This document shows positions 50,218 to 58,320 of a stretch of DNA of 64,000 bases, piece by piece. This stretch comes from Pseudidiomarina homiensis (GTDB taxonomy: Bacteria > Pseudomonadota > Gammaproteobacteria > Enterobacterales > Alteromonadaceae). The DNA is taken from NCBI RefSeq assembly GCF_003987225.1, contig NZ_PIPX01000001.1, positions 1,798,001 to 1,862,000 on the forward strand, in the 5' to 3' direction. Position numbers and translations under genes: made by a program. Each line of letters opens with the position of its first letter. Position 1 is the first letter of the stretch. Below the pieces are notes generated by a model. The model was not told the origin of the DNA and made no database searches. It saw only the letters and a list, made by a program, of their open reading frames with translations.

Positions 50218-50901
50218 ATGACACACGAACTTCCCGCACCGGTGCAACGTTATTTTGCGTATGCCTTGCCGCAAATAAGGCAAGTGAACGAAGCGCGCTT
50301 GCGGCAAACTGGAGTCTTACGTACCGATATGAAGCGCGATAAATGGCTGCATTTTATAGCCAAGCAACGCTTTACCAGAGGTGCGTTCGAGTGGCAGGCA
50401 AAAGTCGCAGTTTGGGGACCATTTAGTGTGGCTGTAACAGACAGTTATGCTGCTGGTGTGGGTTCTGGAAAGGTGCAGTTGTTCTCGTGGTTAACTCTCG
50501 CAGCTGAACGCGATAAGCCAGAATTAAATGAAGGTGCTCTACACAGGTATTTAGCCGAAGGTGTTTGGTGCCCAACCAATTTATTGCCCGCAGCTGGTGT
50601 GCAATGGCGTGTAGTAGACGACCACCGAGCCATCGCCAGTATTGACGATCACGGCGTACACGTGGAGCTGGAATTTACCTTTGCCGAGAACGGTGCAGTG
50701 CAAGAAATTTACACGCCAGCGCGCTTTGGCCGCTTTGGCAAAAGCTACAAGCGCTGCCCATGGCGCGGCCGTTTTGCCGATTATCGCGAAGTTCAGGGTA
50801 TGCGTATTCCGTTTTTTGGTGAAGTAGGATGGCAAATAGATGGTAAGTGGGAATGGGTTTGGCGCGGCGATATTGCGGACGCAGACTATGATTTAGCTTA
50901 A
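50218..50901 (+). CDS. DUF6544-like protein
   Basis: 227 residues, cytoplasmic. The start 'LPAPVQRYFAYALP' and the C-terminal 'YREVQGMRIPFFGEVGWQID' fit the DUF6544 pattern as I remember it (proteins opening with LPEPVQRYL). Beta-rich with conserved W residues ('FEWQAKVAVWGPF'). Function unknown. Its stop is embedded in the TTAA shared with a convergent small ORF. Confidence 0.65.
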   Translation: MTHELPAPVQRYFAYALPQIRQVNEARLRQTGVLRTDMKRDKWLHFIAKQRFTRGAFEWQAKVAVWGPFSVAVTDSYAAGVGSGKVQLFSWLTLAAERDKPELNEGALHRYLAEGVWCPTNLLPAAGVQWRVVDDHRAIASIDDHGVHVELEFTFAENGAVQEIYTPARFGRFGKSYKRCPWRGRFADYREVQGMRIPFFGEVGWQIDGKWEWVWRGDIADADYDLA

Positions 50902-51005
50902 TCAGTCAGTAGCGCTTTGACCCGTTCTTGTAGAATCGGAATAACGTCGCACGGTCGCCCCCAACCAACTGCGTAAACGGTCGCCAGTAGGTGATCGAGT
51001 GACAT
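50898..51005 (-). CDS. Candidate 35-residue protein behind the flavoprotein reductase
   Basis: ATG at 51005 lies 3 nt downstream of the stop codon of the larger minus-strand gene, and its TAA overlaps the convergent DUF6544-like stop in TTAA, as in the other convergent pairs of this window. The peptide begins 'MSLDHLLATVYAVGWGRP' and ends 'LQERVKALLTD', soluble and helical-looking. Position and exact fit in the gap argue for a real gene; no family is known to me. Confidence 0.5.
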   Translation of the reverse strand: MSLDHLLATVYAVGWGRPCDVIPILQERVKALLTD

Positions 51006-51007
51006 GC

Positions 51008-53152
51008 CTAACCGCGGCGCCAGCGGTGAAACTTTGTCACCCAATTCAATAATTTCTCCGGCTTATGTGCCTGTTTCCACTGCCCCGCCACATATTTATT
51101 GGCTTCCGACATGGTTGGATAGCTGTGAATAGTGCCAAGAATCTTGTTCAGACCGATCCCTTGCTTCATCGCTAAGACATATTCGGCCAGCAGCTCGCCT
51201 GCTTGCGCTCCGACAATGTTAACGCCTAGAATTTTATCTTTACCGGGCTCGGTTAGAACCTTGATACGGCCATAATCTTGTTGGTCGGCAATGGCTCGAT
51301 CCATGTCGCTGATGTCGTATTCGACAACTTCGTAGCTGACATTTTGTTGCTCTGCTGCTTGTTCAGTGAGCCCAACATTGGCGATTTCAGGCGTTGTGTA
51401 GGTCACCCAAGGGATAACTGAATAGTCTGCGCGGAAGGTCTTAAAGGGGTCAAACAGAGCGTTTACGGCTGCATACCAAGCCTGATGTGAAGCAACATGA
51501 GTAAATTGATAGGGTCCCGCCACATCACCACAAGCATAAATATTGGGAAAGTTGGTTTGCAACAGCTGATTCACGTGCACGGTTTTGTCGACTTGAACAC
51601 CTAATTCTTCGAGTCCAAAGCCTTGCGTATTGGCTTGCCGACCAAGGGCGATGAGGACGCGGTCAAAAGCGAGCTCCACAGTTTCGTTTTCGTGTTCTGT
51701 CAGTAGTTTTGCTTGACCACTTTCATCCACCACAAATTTCTCGGCACGATGGTTCAAACGCAAATCCACGCCATCTTCACGTAACTGTTTTTGCAGCAAA
51801 GCACAGGTGTCAGTGTCTTCATTGCTCAGCACCCGCGGGGCCATTTCAACTAGAGTTACTTGGCTACCTAGCAACTGGAACGCTTGCGCAAGCTCACAAC
51901 CTATCGGGCCACCACCTAGTACCAACAAACGTTCAGGCAGTTTACGCAACTGCCACAGGTTATCCGAGGTTAGGTAATCTACCTGCTCAAGCCCGTCAAA
52001 TGGCGGAACCAGAGGCCGAGCGCCCGACGCAATGATGATACTGCGGCTAGAAATCGTCTGCTCTCCCTCTGCGGTACGCACCTTCACGTGCCAAGGTGAG
52101 GTAAGGGTCGCCTCGCCCTTCATCACGTCGACACCGAGCTCGGTATAGCGTTCAACGGAGTCATGGGGTGCGATACGCTGAATAACGTTTTGCACCTCAT
52201 CCATCACGCGCGCAAAGTCGATACTTTCAATCGTGGTCTGCACACCAAGCCGCTGCGCAGCCCGAGCCTGCCGAATAGACTTAGCGACATGCAATAAAGC
52301 TTTTGATGGTACGCAGCCGGTATTTAGACAATCGCCGCCCATTTCGTTCTTCTCAATAAGCGTGACCTTGGCCTTCACCGCAGCAGCAATGTAAGCACTT
52401 ACCAACCCAGCAGAGCCTGCACCAATAACGATTAAGTTATTATCAAACGAAGCTGGCTTGGTGTACCCTTGATAAACTCGACGCTTCTTCAGTAAGGTTA
52501 GAATGAGTTTCGCCATCAGCGGTACTAAGCCAAGCAATACCAGCGCACCAAGTAAGTCGGCTGACAACACATCGCCAAGACTCTCAACCTCAGCGAGCTG
52601 TGTACCGGCGTTAACATAGACGGCGGTCGCTAAAAGCATGCCCACTTGGCTGACCCAGTAGTAGGTCCAGGTTTTGATCTTGGTAAGCCCCATCACTAGG
52701 TTAATCACAAAGAATGGAAAGAGCGGTACTAGACGTAAGCTGAGTAAGTAAAAAGCACCGTCACGTTGCACGCCTTCATTGACGGCTTTTAGGCGTTGGT
52801 TAAAGCGTTCTTGTACCCAGTCGTGCAATAGCCAGCGGGCACTAAGGAAGGCGAGAAGCGCGCCAACAGAGCTCGCAAATGAGGCGAGCAAAAGCCCCCA
52901 AGCAAGACCAAAAATCGCGCCAGCACCGAGGGTCAGAATAGTGGCACCCGGAATTGATAGCGCGGTGCAAAGCACGTACAACGCAAAGTAACTACCAAAC
53001 ATAAGTAGCGGTTGCTTAGTAAATAAGTCGGTCAGCTGCTCACGCTGCTGCTTGAGTTGTTCTAGTGTTAGATATTGCGTCAAGTCGAAAACAAAAACAC
53101 TAGCGACCAGTGCAGCAACGATTGCAATAAAGAGTAACTTCTTCAGTGACAT
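51008..53152 (-). CDS. TVP38/TMEM64 membrane domain fused to MerA-like flavoprotein disulfide reductase
   Basis: 714 residues. The first ~225 form a DedA/VTT-type TVP38 domain ('GATILTLGAGAIFGLAWGLL', 'LRLVPLFPFFVINLVMGLTK'). From about 238 a pyridine nucleotide-disulfide oxidoreductase follows: FAD motif 'VIGAGSAGLVSAYIA', redox pair C275/C280 in 'GGDCLNTGCVPSKALLHVA', NAD(P) motif 'LVLGGGPIGCELAQAF', and C-terminal dimerisation domain with 'HSYPTMSEANKYVAGQWKQA'. The C-terminal vicinal Cys pair of mercuric reductase is absent. The fusion is known from other bacteria as a hypothetical reductase; electron acceptor unknown. Confidence 0.88.
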   Translation of the reverse strand: MSLKKLLFIAIVAALVASVFVFDLTQYLTLEQLKQQREQLTDLFTKQPLLMFGSYFALYVLCTALSIPGATILTLGAGAIFGLAWGLLLASFASSVGALLAFLSARWLLHDWVQERFNQRLKAVNEGVQRDGAFYLLSLRLVPLFPFFVINLVMGLTKIKTWTYYWVSQVGMLLATAVYVNAGTQLAEVESLGDVLSADLLGALVLLGLVPLMAKLILTLLKKRRVYQGYTKPASFDNNLIVIGAGSAGLVSAYIAAAVKAKVTLIEKNEMGGDCLNTGCVPSKALLHVAKSIRQARAAQRLGVQTTIESIDFARVMDEVQNVIQRIAPHDSVERYTELGVDVMKGEATLTSPWHVKVRTAEGEQTISSRSIIIASGARPLVPPFDGLEQVDYLTSDNLWQLRKLPERLLVLGGGPIGCELAQAFQLLGSQVTLVEMAPRVLSNEDTDTCALLQKQLREDGVDLRLNHRAEKFVVDESGQAKLLTEHENETVELAFDRVLIALGRQANTQGFGLEELGVQVDKTVHVNQLLQTNFPNIYACGDVAGPYQFTHVASHQAWYAAVNALFDPFKTFRADYSVIPWVTYTTPEIANVGLTEQAAEQQNVSYEVVEYDISDMDRAIADQQDYGRIKVLTEPGKDKILGVNIVGAQAGELLAEYVLAMKQGIGLNKILGTIHSYPTMSEANKYVAGQWKQAHKPEKLLNWVTKFHRWRRG

Positions 53153-53163
53153 TTAAATTCCTA

Positions 53164-55479
53164 TTAAAAGCGATAGCTTAAGCTTAGCTGAGCATGTCGA
53201 GGTAGCGAAGGAAATGCCAAGGTGGCGCCAAAGTAACCACCCTCGAATACCGGCGCCCAATTGTCTTGATCGGTCACGTTGATAACGTCTAAGCGCGCAC
53301 TCAATCGGGGGGTAAAGCGATATTGCGTGTGCAGGTTCAGCTGATGTTGGTCACGAATCATCACCGTTTGTAAAAAATCGAGCGGATAGGACTTGGTGTA
53401 GCTTAAGTCGCCGCCAAGCGACCATGCGTCTGAGACTTGCCAGCCAGCAACAGCGCTTGCCTGTACCTCGGGAACGCCTTGCAGTTGCTGATTAGACGCT
53501 GGAAAGATGGTAAAGCTCGGCGAGCCGACACCGGTTCCTGCAATGATATCGGGACGAGAGTTATCGAAAGCATCGGCAACTTGACGGGTGCCTTGAAAGG
53601 AGGCCGAATCGTCCCAGTACGCATCGATATAGCTGGCGGCGAGCGTTACCCAGTAACCTTGCTCATGGCGATAATGCCACTGCAATTCAACGCCCTCGCT
53701 GGCGATGCCGCTATTGGAGCCATCACGGTTACGCAGGCTGCGGGTTTGCTCAAACCACACCGCATCGGCGTACCAACGCGCCCCACTCGGGGCGTACTTG
53801 ACGCCAACTTCGTAGAGCCGATTTTCAGTAGCAAAATTCTGCGAATCGATAACCCCAGCCGCATTCAAGACGTTGCCGCCGGCCATGGAGTTCGAGGTGG
53901 AATCGCTATCATAAGCGGTCGCATAAACCACAAGATCAGGTGACCAGTTGTACTGCGCAGCAAAACTCGCTGCGGTGAGCCAATCGCTATAACTGTCTTG
54001 TTTGGCGGTCACACCCGCTGGCGCCAGAGGATCGCGTGCTTCAACGTCATAGTAATCGGCGCGCAGGCCCAAGGTGAGGCGAAATTGCTTGGTCACCGCC
54101 CACTTTTGTTGCGCGAACAAGCCCCATTGGTAGCTGGTCGAGTCAGTGGTATCAGAAAGATTAAAATCGCCAACGCCATCGTTATTCAGATCGTATTGGG
54201 CGCCGGGTGACACAAATAAATTCGGGCGCAATTCCACCAAGCGTGCCTGCTGTTCGGCCGTTAATGGAATACGTCGTTGGTCGAGGGAGCCGGTCAAATC
54301 AATAGGGTTATCGGCTTCGGTCGTAAACTGGCTGTAACCTAGCACATCGTTGTAGCGAAGGTTTGCCCCAAAGCTGGTGTTTTCACCGTAGTGGAGCTCG
54401 ACGCGATGCTCAAAGGTGTGCGCACCATCAACAATTTCGACAAAACTGTTTTGGTTAATGCCTTCGCGCTCTAGGTATTGAAAGTAGCTACGATTGAGCA
54501 ATAACCAATCACTATTAAGTTGCTGCTCAATAACGGAATGCAGCAAATAGGTTTCGGCGGTGTTGGTATCTAATGGATCGGTCAGCACAGTGCTCCGATC
54601 AATTGCAACTAAACCTGTTGGGCTTATGACTGCGCCAGCGCCTGGCACATAAGAGCCGTTTGGCTGCTGTCCCTGACCGGTAATGTAGAGGTTGGCGTCA
54701 ATGAGATCCTGCGTGGGCCGGTTTATGCCCGCATTATCGGTCCAATCGACGTCATAATACTCAAAATTCAACGACCAACGGGTGCTGTTGGATGGCGTCC
54801 ATTCATAGGCGAGTAATAAGTCGTCGCTGCGCAGGTGGGTATAGTCGTAAAAACTGCCTTCGTCGATCACTTCTACGCTGGCGCGAAAGGCTTGACGATC
54901 TTCTTCAATGACGGTGTTGTGATCGGCCTGCCAGCGGTACTGATCCCATTCACCAACACGCGCCTTTAGTTCGGTACGTGAAGTGTCAGTGCGTGCGCGC
55001 TTCGGTAACAGGTTCACAAAGCCGCCGACCCGTTGTGTAGTGCCCAGCATTACTGGCGGTGCGCCTTTCACGACGACCATACTTTCATAAGCGTTGAGCG
55101 ATAGCGGAATCCCTAAACCATTATTACCGGCTTGGCGGCGCATACCGCCAGTGAAGAGCTCGCCAAGTTGGCCGCGCATACTGGGTAATGATGGGTTACC
55201 AAATCCAGCTGCAGCATGGCTGTTAGGCGCAAACTTGGCAATATCATGCAAATCGTCGATGTTTGCCTCGCGCAAAAGCGATTCGGTGATCACTGTGGCT
55301 GAACGAGGGATATCCTGCAGTTGTTCATTGGCACCAAATACGCCCTCTACCTCTTGTTCACTCGGGAGCACAATTTCTCGTTGCTCACCGCGCACCTCAA
55401 TGACTTCATCAGGCTGCTCTTGTTGTGCTGTTGCGCTTAACGGGATAAATAAGGCGGCGTAAAGGGGTAATAGTTTCAA
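53164..55479 (-). CDS. TonB-dependent outer-membrane receptor (siderophore type)
   Basis: 771 residues when started at the TTG at 55479, which lies 6 nt after GGAGAG and directly yields a signal peptide ('KLLPLYAALFIPLSATAQQ'). The next upstream ATG (55554) would put 25 non-signal residues before it. TonB box-like start 'DEVIEVRGEQ', plug domain ('IPRSATVITESLLREANIDD', 'GFGNPSLPSMRGQ'), a 22-strand barrel and a C-terminal aromatic 'LSLSYRF'. FecA/FhuE-like plug sequence suggests a ferric siderophore. It is divergent from an AraC-type regulator and lies 11 nt before the flavoprotein gene on the minus strand. Confidence 0.9.
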   Translation of the reverse strand: MKLLPLYAALFIPLSATAQQEQPDEVIEVRGEQREIVLPSEQEVEGVFGANEQLQDIPRSATVITESLLREANIDDLHDIAKFAPNSHAAAGFGNPSLPSMRGQLGELFTGGMRRQAGNNGLGIPLSLNAYESMVVVKGAPPVMLGTTQRVGGFVNLLPKRARTDTSRTELKARVGEWDQYRWQADHNTVIEEDRQAFRASVEVIDEGSFYDYTHLRSDDLLLAYEWTPSNSTRWSLNFEYYDVDWTDNAGINRPTQDLIDANLYITGQGQQPNGSYVPGAGAVISPTGLVAIDRSTVLTDPLDTNTAETYLLHSVIEQQLNSDWLLLNRSYFQYLEREGINQNSFVEIVDGAHTFEHRVELHYGENTSFGANLRYNDVLGYSQFTTEADNPIDLTGSLDQRRIPLTAEQQARLVELRPNLFVSPGAQYDLNNDGVGDFNLSDTTDSTSYQWGLFAQQKWAVTKQFRLTLGLRADYYDVEARDPLAPAGVTAKQDSYSDWLTAASFAAQYNWSPDLVVYATAYDSDSTSNSMAGGNVLNAAGVIDSQNFATENRLYEVGVKYAPSGARWYADAVWFEQTRSLRNRDGSNSGIASEGVELQWHYRHEQGYWVTLAASYIDAYWDDSASFQGTRQVADAFDNSRPDIIAGTGVGSPSFTIFPASNQQLQGVPEVQASAVAGWQVSDAWSLGGDLSYTKSYPLDFLQTVMIRDQHQLNLHTQYRFTPRLSARLDVINVTDQDNWAPVFEGGYFGATLAFPSLPRHAQLSLSYRF

Positions 55480-55583
55480 CGAAAGCTCTCCAAAACAGAT
55501 GAATAGGTTTAGACTACGCGTAGACGCCTGAATAAGTTTATTAGTATCGTACATAGTATCAGCGATTTAAGAGTAGTAGGTAA

Positions 55584-56501
55584 ATGACCGAAACGCCTGA
55601 GCAACCAACTAAAACGACGGAATCCATTGAGCTACTGCTAAGTTCTGTAGCCTTGGGGACTGAACTGCATTTTGAATCAGGTCTTTGTGGTGCTTGGTCA
55701 ATTCAGGCCAAACAACCAGAAAAAGTAGGTTTTCATGTTTTATCTCAAGGTGAATGCTGGTTTGGTGTGACGGGCAATGAACACTCCAAACAACGTCTGC
55801 AAGCTGGTGATGTGGTCTTTGTAAACCAAGGTGTTTCGCACTTTTTGAGTCAACATGCGCTGCCCACCGATATGGATTTGCAACAGTTAGCGCAACATTG
55901 CATTGCTGAACACGATCAGCAAGGTATTGTTTGTTATGAGTTGCAGGATCAAGGTGAGTCAAATCAATTGGTGTTTCAGCTGTTGCCGCCATGGTTGGTC
56001 GTGCCTGCTGGACAACAAACTGAGCAACTCGCGCAGCTGTTACAGATGGTTCGTACCGAAACCCAACAACGCAAACCAGGCTATCGAACGGTATTACAGC
56101 GGCTAAGCGAAATTTTAGCTGTACAGTTGTTACGTCAAGTTATTCAGACGACGCATCACTCCCCGGGACTCTTCGCCGCGTTGCAAGACCGTGCATTAGC
56201 TCCTGTGGTTGCCGCAATACTTGCCAACCCAGGTCATGACTGGAGCGTGGAAGCAATGGCGGAACAGGCTCATTTATCGGTAAGTGCGTTTGCTGAACGT
56301 TGCGTGAAGACGACCGCGCTAAGCCCGAAAAAGCTTTTGGATGCGATTCGTTTACAACGCGCTAAATATTTATTGCGCAGCAGCACATTAGCGGTCGAGT
56401 CGATCGCATGGGCTATCGGTTATCAATCGGTGACAGCGTTTGGCCGTTTTTTTAAGCGCTACTTAGGCTGCACTGCACAAGCTTTTCGCGAACAGCGTTA
56501 A
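55584..56501 (+). CDS. AraC-family regulator with cupin ligand domain
   Basis: 305 residues. The N-terminal half is a cupin-6 ligand domain ('GFHVLSQGECWFGVTGNEHS', 'RLQAGDVVFVNQGVSHFL'). The C-terminal AraC DNA-binding domain (about 215-305) has two helix-turn-helix units, the second being 'VESIAWAIGYQSVTAFGRFF' followed by 'KRYLGCTAQAFREQR'. It diverges from the TonB receptor; the 104-bp gap carries CTACGCGTAG (55514-55523) and two TAGTATC copies (55542-55548, 55554-55560), possible binding sites. Ligand-dependent control of the receptor is inferred. Confidence 0.88.
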   Translation: MTETPEQPTKTTESIELLLSSVALGTELHFESGLCGAWSIQAKQPEKVGFHVLSQGECWFGVTGNEHSKQRLQAGDVVFVNQGVSHFLSQHALPTDMDLQQLAQHCIAEHDQQGIVCYELQDQGESNQLVFQLLPPWLVVPAGQQTEQLAQLLQMVRTETQQRKPGYRTVLQRLSEILAVQLLRQVIQTTHHSPGLFAALQDRALAPVVAAILANPGHDWSVEAMAEQAHLSVSAFAERCVKTTALSPKKLLDAIRLQRAKYLLRSSTLAVESIAWAIGYQSVTAFGRFFKRYLGCTAQAFREQR

Positions 56502-56616
56502 GTAACTAAATCACCTTAATACCCTACCAAATCACCGGAACCACCTTTCGGCGCTCGAAATAACGCGAAGCATTATCTAAGCTTTGCGCAATTCGAAACC
56601 TTTAAGGAGGTCAACT

Positions 56617-57156
56617 ATGCAAAAATTTAAGCTCCATTCGATTGAGTCAGCTCCCGATGGCAGTAAAGAACGTCTGCAATCAGCGCAAGATAGTATGGGA
56701 ATGGTACCCAACTTGTTCGCTGTCATGGCAAGCTCACCGCAGCTGCTGGAAGCCTATCAAACGCTAGATAGCTTGTTTCAAGAGGCGGGTTTTAACAAAA
56801 ATGAGCTAACCGTGGTTTGGCAAACGATCAATGTTTACCACGATTGCCATTACTGCGTGCCAGCCCACACAGCCATTGCGAAGCAAATGGGTGCGGATGA
56901 CGCTATCACAGCAAACATTAAGCAAGGTGAAGCGCTTGCCGATGACAAGCTGCAGGCATTAAGGGTCTTTACCGAACGTATGCTGGATGCTCGTGGCAAC
57001 GTTGATCAGCAGGCATTTAAGGATTTTGCTGAGGCTGGTTACGAGCCCAAGCATGTGTTGGCGGTAATACTCGGTATTGCGCAAAAAACCATGAGTAACT
57101 ATACCAACCATGTGGCTGAAACGCCGGTGGATGAAGCATTTCAAGACTTTAAGTGA
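56617..57156 (+). CDS. AhpD-like carboxymuconolactone decarboxylase family protein
   Basis: 179 residues from ATG 56617, which has AAGGAGG 6 nt upstream; an earlier start in frame would add 11 residues. The redox motif C77-x-x-C80 with following His84 lies in 'NVYHDCHYCVPAHTAIAKQM', the AhpD-type peroxidase signature. 'MVPNLFAVMASSPQLLEAYQ' is also family-typical. A role in peroxide reduction is likely but the electron donor is unknown. It is 7 nt before a DoxX-like gene. Confidence 0.85.
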   Translation: MQKFKLHSIESAPDGSKERLQSAQDSMGMVPNLFAVMASSPQLLEAYQTLDSLFQEAGFNKNELTVVWQTINVYHDCHYCVPAHTAIAKQMGADDAITANIKQGEALADDKLQALRVFTERMLDARGNVDQQAFKDFAEAGYEPKHVLAVILGIAQKTMSNYTNHVAETPVDEAFQDFK

Positions 57157-57163
57157 GGGCGCT

Positions 57164-57583
57164 ATGACAGATTCGACACAATTACAGAAAAAACTGGCGT
57201 GGAGCTTACTTGCTCTGCGCCTTGGTGTCTTCATCGTTATGTTTGTTTGGGCGCTCGATAAGTTTGTGAATCCAAGTCACACCGCCGCAGTGTTTGAGAA
57301 TTTTTACGGCATCGGTGATTTATCAGCTACCTTGGCAGCGGTGCTCGGGGGTCTACAGATCGCCTTATGCGTTGCCTTTGTGTTGGGACTTTGGAAAACC
57401 CTAACCTACGGACTCATCTTTGTCTTACATGGTGTTTCAACGTTGTCGTCCATGCCTTCCTATTTCGACGCCTTCAATAACTTACTGTTCTTCGCTGCGT
57501 GGCCGATGTGGGCAGCCTGCTTTGTGTTGTTTTACCTGCGATCCTATGACCGCTTCACGTTATTTAGCAAAACCGAGCTTTAA
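57164..57583 (+). CDS. DoxX-like membrane protein
   Basis: 139 residues from ATG 57164, four hydrophobic segments. 'RLGVFIVMFVWALDKFVNPS' near residues 19-38 and 'LAAVLGGLQIALCVAFVLGL' fit a DoxX-type fold. Functions in the family are poorly known, some linked to thiol oxidation. It is co-directional with the AhpD-like gene with 7 nt between them, suggesting a joint redox role. Its stop overlaps the convergent methyltransferase stop in TTAA. Confidence 0.7.
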   Translation: MTDSTQLQKKLAWSLLALRLGVFIVMFVWALDKFVNPSHTAAVFENFYGIGDLSATLAAVLGGLQIALCVAFVLGLWKTLTYGLIFVLHGVSTLSSMPSYFDAFNNLLFFAAWPMWAACFVLFYLRSYDRFTLFSKTEL

Positions 57584-58320
57584 TCATCACTAGTGAGTGG
57601 TCCTTTGCAGAGGGTGCATTCACCGTCAGTGGCGGCTGAGCCTTCCACATAGCGCATGCGATGGGAGGCTTTGTCTCGATTGGCACTGAATTGATAGCTT
57701 TGCTGACGCTGCTGGGGTTTGCGGGCGATAAACTGACAGACTGCGCCACGACCATTGTGGCGATCGCCCTCATGGATGTCGCGTTCGATCTCTTGGCTGA
57801 CCTGAATCGTGTAGCCTTTGAATGCGCGCTCGAGCTCGATTTTGGAAATCATTAAATCTGCGTTGTCAGGGCCACCGGTACCGCGACCAATTTGCGCAGT
57901 TGTGTAGCCTTCCAGCAAGAAAAAACCGCCGGGCTTTAGGCTCGCAGCAATTTGTTCATAAAGGTGGGCACGGCCAGATCCTGGTAAGTGGCAGAAAATA
58001 GCCACGATGCCATCGTAATGAGCTTTCGGCAGTTCTGCCTGAGTAAGATCGACGACTTCGGTTTGGATACTGACACCACGCTGCTCGGCAAGCTTGACTG
58101 CTTTCTTAAGCGCAACGCTAGAAATATCCATGGCGCAAACGTGCGCACCTAATTCAGTGAGGTAAACGGAATTGCGGCCTTCTCCGTCAGCAACACATAA
58201 CACATGAGCTTGCTCGTGAGGAGCTAACAGGTCGGTTGCATGTTCTTGGAGAAAATCATTTGGAGCAGTGCCGTAGATGTATTCCTCTGTGTTGTAGCGC
58301 TCATCCCAGTTGTTGCTCAT
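57580..58320 (-). CDS. Class I SAM-dependent methyltransferase (TehB-like) with CxxC tail
   Basis: 246 residues. Start 'WDERYNTEEYIYGTAPNDFL' is characteristic of the TehB-like group. SAM motif I is 'VLCVADGEGRNSVYLTELGA'; 'HYDGIVAIFCHLP' is the later acidic/motif IV region. A C-terminal extension of about 45 residues carries a CTLC (CxxC) near the end, not part of the usual domain. The substrate is unknown. The start lies within the EAL gene's end (20-nt overlap). Confidence 0.85.
   Translation of the reverse strand: MSNNWDERYNTEEYIYGTAPNDFLQEHATDLLAPHEQAHVLCVADGEGRNSVYLTELGAHVCAMDISSVALKKAVKLAEQRGVSIQTEVVDLTQAELPKAHYDGIVAIFCHLPGSGRAHLYEQIAASLKPGGFFLLEGYTTAQIGRGTGGPDNADLMISKIELERAFKGYTIQVSQEIERDIHEGDRHNGRGAVCQFIARKPQQRQQSYQFSANRDKASHRMRYVEGSAATDGECTLCKGPLTSDD

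Noticed and set aside
43470-50901. Prophage or integrative element
   Set aside because: No integrase, capsid, terminase, recombinase or attachment repeats were recognised in this stretch.
55480-55554. Extended N-terminus of the TonB receptor from ATG 55554
   Set aside because: The extra 25 residues precede an otherwise complete signal peptide, and GGAGAG is placed for the TTG at 55479.
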